Positions 41,306 to 43,525 of a stretch of DNA of 43,525 bases are shown here, one piece after another (position 1 is the stretch's first letter; the number at the start of each line of letters is the position of its first letter). This stretch comes from Flavobacteriales bacterium (lineage in GTDB: Bacteria > Bacteroidota > Bacteroidia > Flavobacteriales > PHOS-HE28): NCBI GenBank assembly GCA_008016945.1, contig SSGN01000161.1, forward strand, positions 1-43,525, written 5' to 3'. A program made the translations under genes and the position numbers. The notes beneath the pieces are model-generated. The model ran no database searches. It was not told the DNA's origin and was given only the letters and a program-made list of their open reading frames with translations.

Positions 41306-41791
41306 TCACAAGCACTTGAACTGGTCGAAGGGCTCCAGGCACTCCTCGCACTTCCACAGCGCCTTGCAGGCCGTGCTGCCGAAGGCGGAGAGCATCACTG
41401 TGCGCGTGGAGCCGCACTGTGGGCAGGGCACCACCGGCAGTTCGCCTTTCAAGGCGCGGATGTCGGCGGTCTTCTCCGGCGGGGCGATGCCGTACTCCTT
41501 CAGCTTGCGTTTGCCCTCATCGGTGATCCAGTCGGTGGTCCAGGCGGGGGCCAGGCTCAACTTCACCTCCACCGCGGGCACACCGCCCTCCAGCAGTTCC
41601 TTTTTGATGTCGGCGGCCATCACGTCCATGGCCGGGCAGCCGGTGTAGGTGGGGGTGATGGTCACGATCGCCTTGCCGTCCGCGTCCACGTCCACGCTGC
41701 GCACCACGCCCAGCTCAACCACGCTGATCGCCGGGATCTCCGGGTCCTTCACGTGCTGGAGGAGGGAGAGGAGTCGGGTTTGGGTGGGCAT
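41306..41791 (-). CDS. paaD: PaaD: phenylacetyl-CoA epoxidase maturation protein
   Basis: A 161-residue protein. An N-terminal DUF59/MIP18 domain (VKDPEIPAISVVELGVVRSV, about 14-33, and PTYTGCPAMDVM) is joined to a C-terminal zinc-ribbon with C-P-Q-C (about 124-127) and C-E-E-C (about 151-154). PaaD assists iron-cluster or diiron assembly for the phenylacetyl-CoA epoxidase. In most clusters paaABC lie directly upstream; here they do not. First gene of the paaD-paaG-paaH run. Confidence 0.93.
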   Translation of the reverse strand: MPTQTRLLSLLQHVKDPEIPAISVVELGVVRSVDVDADGKAIVTITPTYTGCPAMDVMAADIKKELLEGGVPAVEVKLSLAPAWTTDWITDEGKRKLKEYGIAPPEKTADIRALKGELPVVPCPQCGSTRTVMLSAFGSTACKALWKCEECLEPFDQFKCL

Positions 41792-41851
41792 GGTCCTTGG
41801 TTTGCTGCGAATGCTACGCGGTGGGCGTATTGGAATGGGATGTATGCACGA

Positions 41852-42085
41852 TCACTCCGGTACATGCTTCTTCGCCCTGCGTTTCACATCCTGCAGCGAA
41901 TAGGTGGGCACGGCACCGCTCCTGATCCGGTCGCGGATGGCCTTGAACTCCCGGATCTGTGCCGGGGTGAATGCCTGCACGGCCCAACCGCCCAAAGCTT
42001 CTTTCACCATGCCGAGCCTGCCGGTGACCACGGTGTCCGGATCGTGCCTTGCCAGCTCAATTCGTTTCTCGATCAGCGTGCCCAT
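41852..42085 (-). CDS. small protein, antitoxin-like (orphan)
   Basis: A 77-residue protein, MGTLIEKRIELARHDPDTVV onward. The C-terminal half (EFKAIRDRIRSGAVPTYSLQ, then DVKRRAKKH) resembles small addiction-module antitoxins with a Tyr-Ser element before an Asp-Val helix. No toxin partner is found beside it. The similarity is weak and the function is not assigned. It stands between paaD and the WG-repeat gene on the same strand. Confidence 0.55.
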   Translation of the reverse strand: MGTLIEKRIELARHDPDTVVTGRLGMVKEALGGWAVQAFTPAQIREFKAIRDRIRSGAVPTYSLQDVKRRAKKHVPE

Positions 42086-42184
42086 GTGTGCGGATCATTC
42101 GGTGCGGCATCAAAGTACGACTTCATCTATCCGGGGCGACATCCGGGCTAGGAATGGAAGGCCCTCCAAGTCCCATCGCACACA

Positions 42185-43054
42185 TCACCGGGAGCTGTCG
42201 ATCTGCTCCCAGGTCCGCACGCGATGCCCGTGGATATCATAGAGGTCATAGGTCAAGGTCTTGACCTTGTCGAATGCCTTGATGTATCCGCTCTCCCTAT
42301 CGAATACGACATCGGAGAAATCGCAAAGAACGATCATCTTCTTCTTGCGGATGTCGTACACGCCGAAAAGGATTCCATCATGGCCGTGGTTCTTCAACAC
42401 CACCACATAGCCATTGCATGGTCTAAAGGACCCCTTGATGTGATCGAAATGGACGTTCTCGGGTCCGGTCAGGGGCGTGCCATCGAGATCCACGGCGAGT
42501 CGCTCTCCCGGTATCAAGGTCTGCGCACTCACGAAGGTGTGGCAGCTATCCTTCACGAATTCAGCATGAATGTACTTCGAAGGGAAGTTGAACAGCACGA
42601 TGTCCCGGGCCTTGAGCACGGCCAGGTCGGCCAATTGTCCGTCCTTGTAATACTGGCAGATGAAATGACCGTCGAAGGCATCCAGCACCTTCGCGATGTG
42701 ATTCGTCTTGCTCACCAGGACCTCGCCTTGGCGGTTCATGATCATGGGCCAACCGGGGTCTTCTTCAAAGACCAAGAAGCTGCCATCGGGTAGGATCGAG
42801 ATCGAGGCGTACTTCTCCGGAATGATGGTCTCACCGTTGTCATTCCTTACCCCATATTTTCCATTGGCATCCGATACGAAGAGGGACGGATCCTGAGCGT
42901 ACGCCAACGAATGAAGGTTAAAGAGGACCAGGAGGATCGTTCTGACCGCCCTCTTGCACACCCCTCGCACCCGGATACCCTGCACACCTGCCGCGTTGGG
43001 CGCCACGAAGGCCACACGACGCTTGATCTCCTGAAGGATGTCAGGGGCGGTCAT
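42185..43054 (-). CDS. WG-repeat exported protein
   Basis: Up to 289 residues. GKYGVRNDNGETIIPEKYASIS (about 65-86) is a KWG/WG beta-repeat, followed by further weak repeats. A hydrophobic stretch RTILLVLFNLHSLAYAQ (about 38-54) looks like a signal peptide, so the true start may be a GTG near residue 32 and not the ATG at 43054. WG-repeat proteins of Bacteroidota are usually secreted or cell-surface; function unknown. The stretch 43055-43189 before it holds no gene that I can support. Confidence 0.7.
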   Translation of the reverse strand: MTAPDILQEIKRRVAFVAPNAAGVQGIRVRGVCKRAVRTILLVLFNLHSLAYAQDPSLFVSDANGKYGVRNDNGETIIPEKYASISILPDGSFLVFEEDPGWPMIMNRQGEVLVSKTNHIAKVLDAFDGHFICQYYKDGQLADLAVLKARDIVLFNFPSKYIHAEFVKDSCHTFVSAQTLIPGERLAVDLDGTPLTGPENVHFDHIKGSFRPCNGYVVVLKNHGHDGILFGVYDIRKKKMIVLCDFSDVVFDRESGYIKAFDKVKTLTYDLYDIHGHRVRTWEQIDSSR

Positions 43055-43189
43055 GATGTCCCAAAGCTACGGTGCAGGGTGACCTCTACCGCTGTGCCGC
43101 GCAGATGAGGAGACCTCCGGGAGTACGCGTACACCTTGCCCGAGTGGTCATTCCGCGTTATCGGCCATTCTGCGCGCTGATGGAGTGGA

Positions 43190-43321
43190 CGCTAACGGTT
43201 TCGGGCTTTGCGTTCGGGCGGGGTTTGGAGCACAAAACTGTCAACCAGCACTACAATTGAATAGAAGCACGAAGCTCCAAGTTTGGACGTCACCCCGCCT
43301 GCCGCAAAACCCGTGTTAGCG
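43190..43321. repeat. 132-bp imperfect palindrome with CGCTAAC/GTTAGCG ends (attC-like or MITE-like)
   Basis: The left end CGCTAACGG (43190-43198) and right end GTTAGCG (43315-43321) are inverted repeats. Inner blocks also pair: TTTGCG with CGCAAA, GGGCGGGG with CCCCGCC, and TTGGAGC (about 43225-43231) with GCTCCAA. The middle is A/T-rich. On the minus strand the element starts 22 bp after the stop codon of the downstream low-GC gene, a position like that of an integron attC after its cassette gene. The terminal 7-mers only partly fit the attC consensus (GTTRRRY), and no integrase is in the window, so a mobile palindrome of another kind is equally possible. Confidence 0.6.
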
Positions 43322-43343
43322 GTTCGGGCTTCTTTCTCTGTCG

Positions 43344-43525
43344 TCATACTGCAAATGTTTTGAGTTTTGTCACCAAAAGCTTTTTACGTTCTGCGATAAA
43401 GTCAAGGAAGTTGTCAAAGTTGTAACTATGAACTGTTGGAATAAAGTGTCTGTCCTTGAAATTACTGTCTCTACTTGCGAACCAAGTGTCAAATGGCTCA
43501 GCACTTTTTTCTCTATTTTCTGTAT
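43344..43525 (-). CDS. 3' end of a low-GC DUF262 (GmrSD-like) protein, partial
   Basis: The minus-strand frame entering from the window edge ends with TGA at 43344-43346. It reads about 60 residues, including FDTWFASRDSNFKDRHFIPT, NFDNFLDFIAERKKLL and the C-terminal LKTFAV. The pattern of a D-x-x-F-x-x-R-H-x-I-P stretch before a F-x-x-F-I-x-x-R-x-x-L-L helix resembles the C-termini of DUF262-type proteins, which include GmrSD type IV restriction enzymes. By hand count this stretch is about 36% G+C, far below the rest of the window, so it is probably horizontally acquired. The N-terminal part is outside the window, so identity is tentative. Confidence 0.5.
   Translation of the reverse strand, partial: TENREKSAEPFDTWFASRDSNFKDRHFIPTVHSYNFDNFLDFIAERKKLLVTKLKTFAV

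Noticed and set aside
43190..43321. Confident call as an integron attC site
   Set aside because: The terminal heptamers only partly fit the consensus and no integrase or second cassette is visible; kept as a hypothesis in the findings.

Overview
The window reads as chromosomal DNA of a GC-rich member of the Bacteroidota, most likely a Flavobacteriales-type organism. Evidence for this: a complete moxR/bat aerotolerance operon in the Bacteroidota order; a serC-serA-DUF1015 cluster; an acyl-CoA reductase beside a ferredoxin; a PorG-like (DUF6089) outer-membrane protein; type B ribosomal protein L31; a beta-helix exoprotein with a tandem calcium-loop tail; and about ten copies of the Bacteroidota promoter -7 box (TAnnTTTG) in front of genes. 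Species cannot be named from this sequence alone.

Layout. 1-984: a phage-like gene fragment, then a three-tRNA cluster (Ser-GCU, Pro-UGG, Arg-UCU) flanked by two inverted copies of a roughly 110-bp dispersed repeat. 985-4173: a large secreted beta-helix protein. 4175-13220 (minus): nine tightly overlapping genes moxR, DUF58, DUF4381-like, batA, batB, two TPR genes, batD and batE. 13482-14398 (plus): a MazG-like pyrophosphohydrolase and a hotdog-fold protein. 14405-17030 (minus): DUF2238 membrane protein, a beta-barrel, ribH and a TPR membrane protein. 17255-18650 (plus): recF overlapping a DUF721/DciA-like gene, then a 161-bp palindromic element. 19020-21867: divergent SAM hydroxide adenosyltransferase and phoH-purC. 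22181-29974 (minus): acyltransferase, HEAT protein, PorG-like protein, the serC-serA-DUF1015-yggS operon and a hypothetical secreted protein. 30031-31542: divergent ferredoxin and acyl-CoA reductase with overlapping promoters. 31577-35237: beta-helix lipoprotein, rpmE2, YdeI-like protein, methyltransferase. 35248-41791: parts of a phenylacetate (paa) pathway (thiolase, paaI, paaH, paaG, paaD) interrupted by ogt, a DUF2461 gene and yceI. 41852-43054: a small antitoxin-like ORF and a WG-repeat protein. 43190-43525: a 132-bp inverted-repeat element followed by the low-GC 3' end of a probable DUF262 (GmrSD-like) protein, the start of a horizontally acquired segment.

Most of the window is housekeeping. 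The least explained parts are the right edge (an attC-like palindrome directly behind a low-GC restriction-type gene), the 161-bp palindrome at 18758-18918, the inverted repeats around the tRNA cluster, and a recurring promoter arrangement in which the -7 box lies only 6-7 nt from the ATG (recF, paaI, probably the mazG-like gene), which predicts leaderless mRNAs. I saw no CRISPR array, transposase, rRNA or complete defence system.
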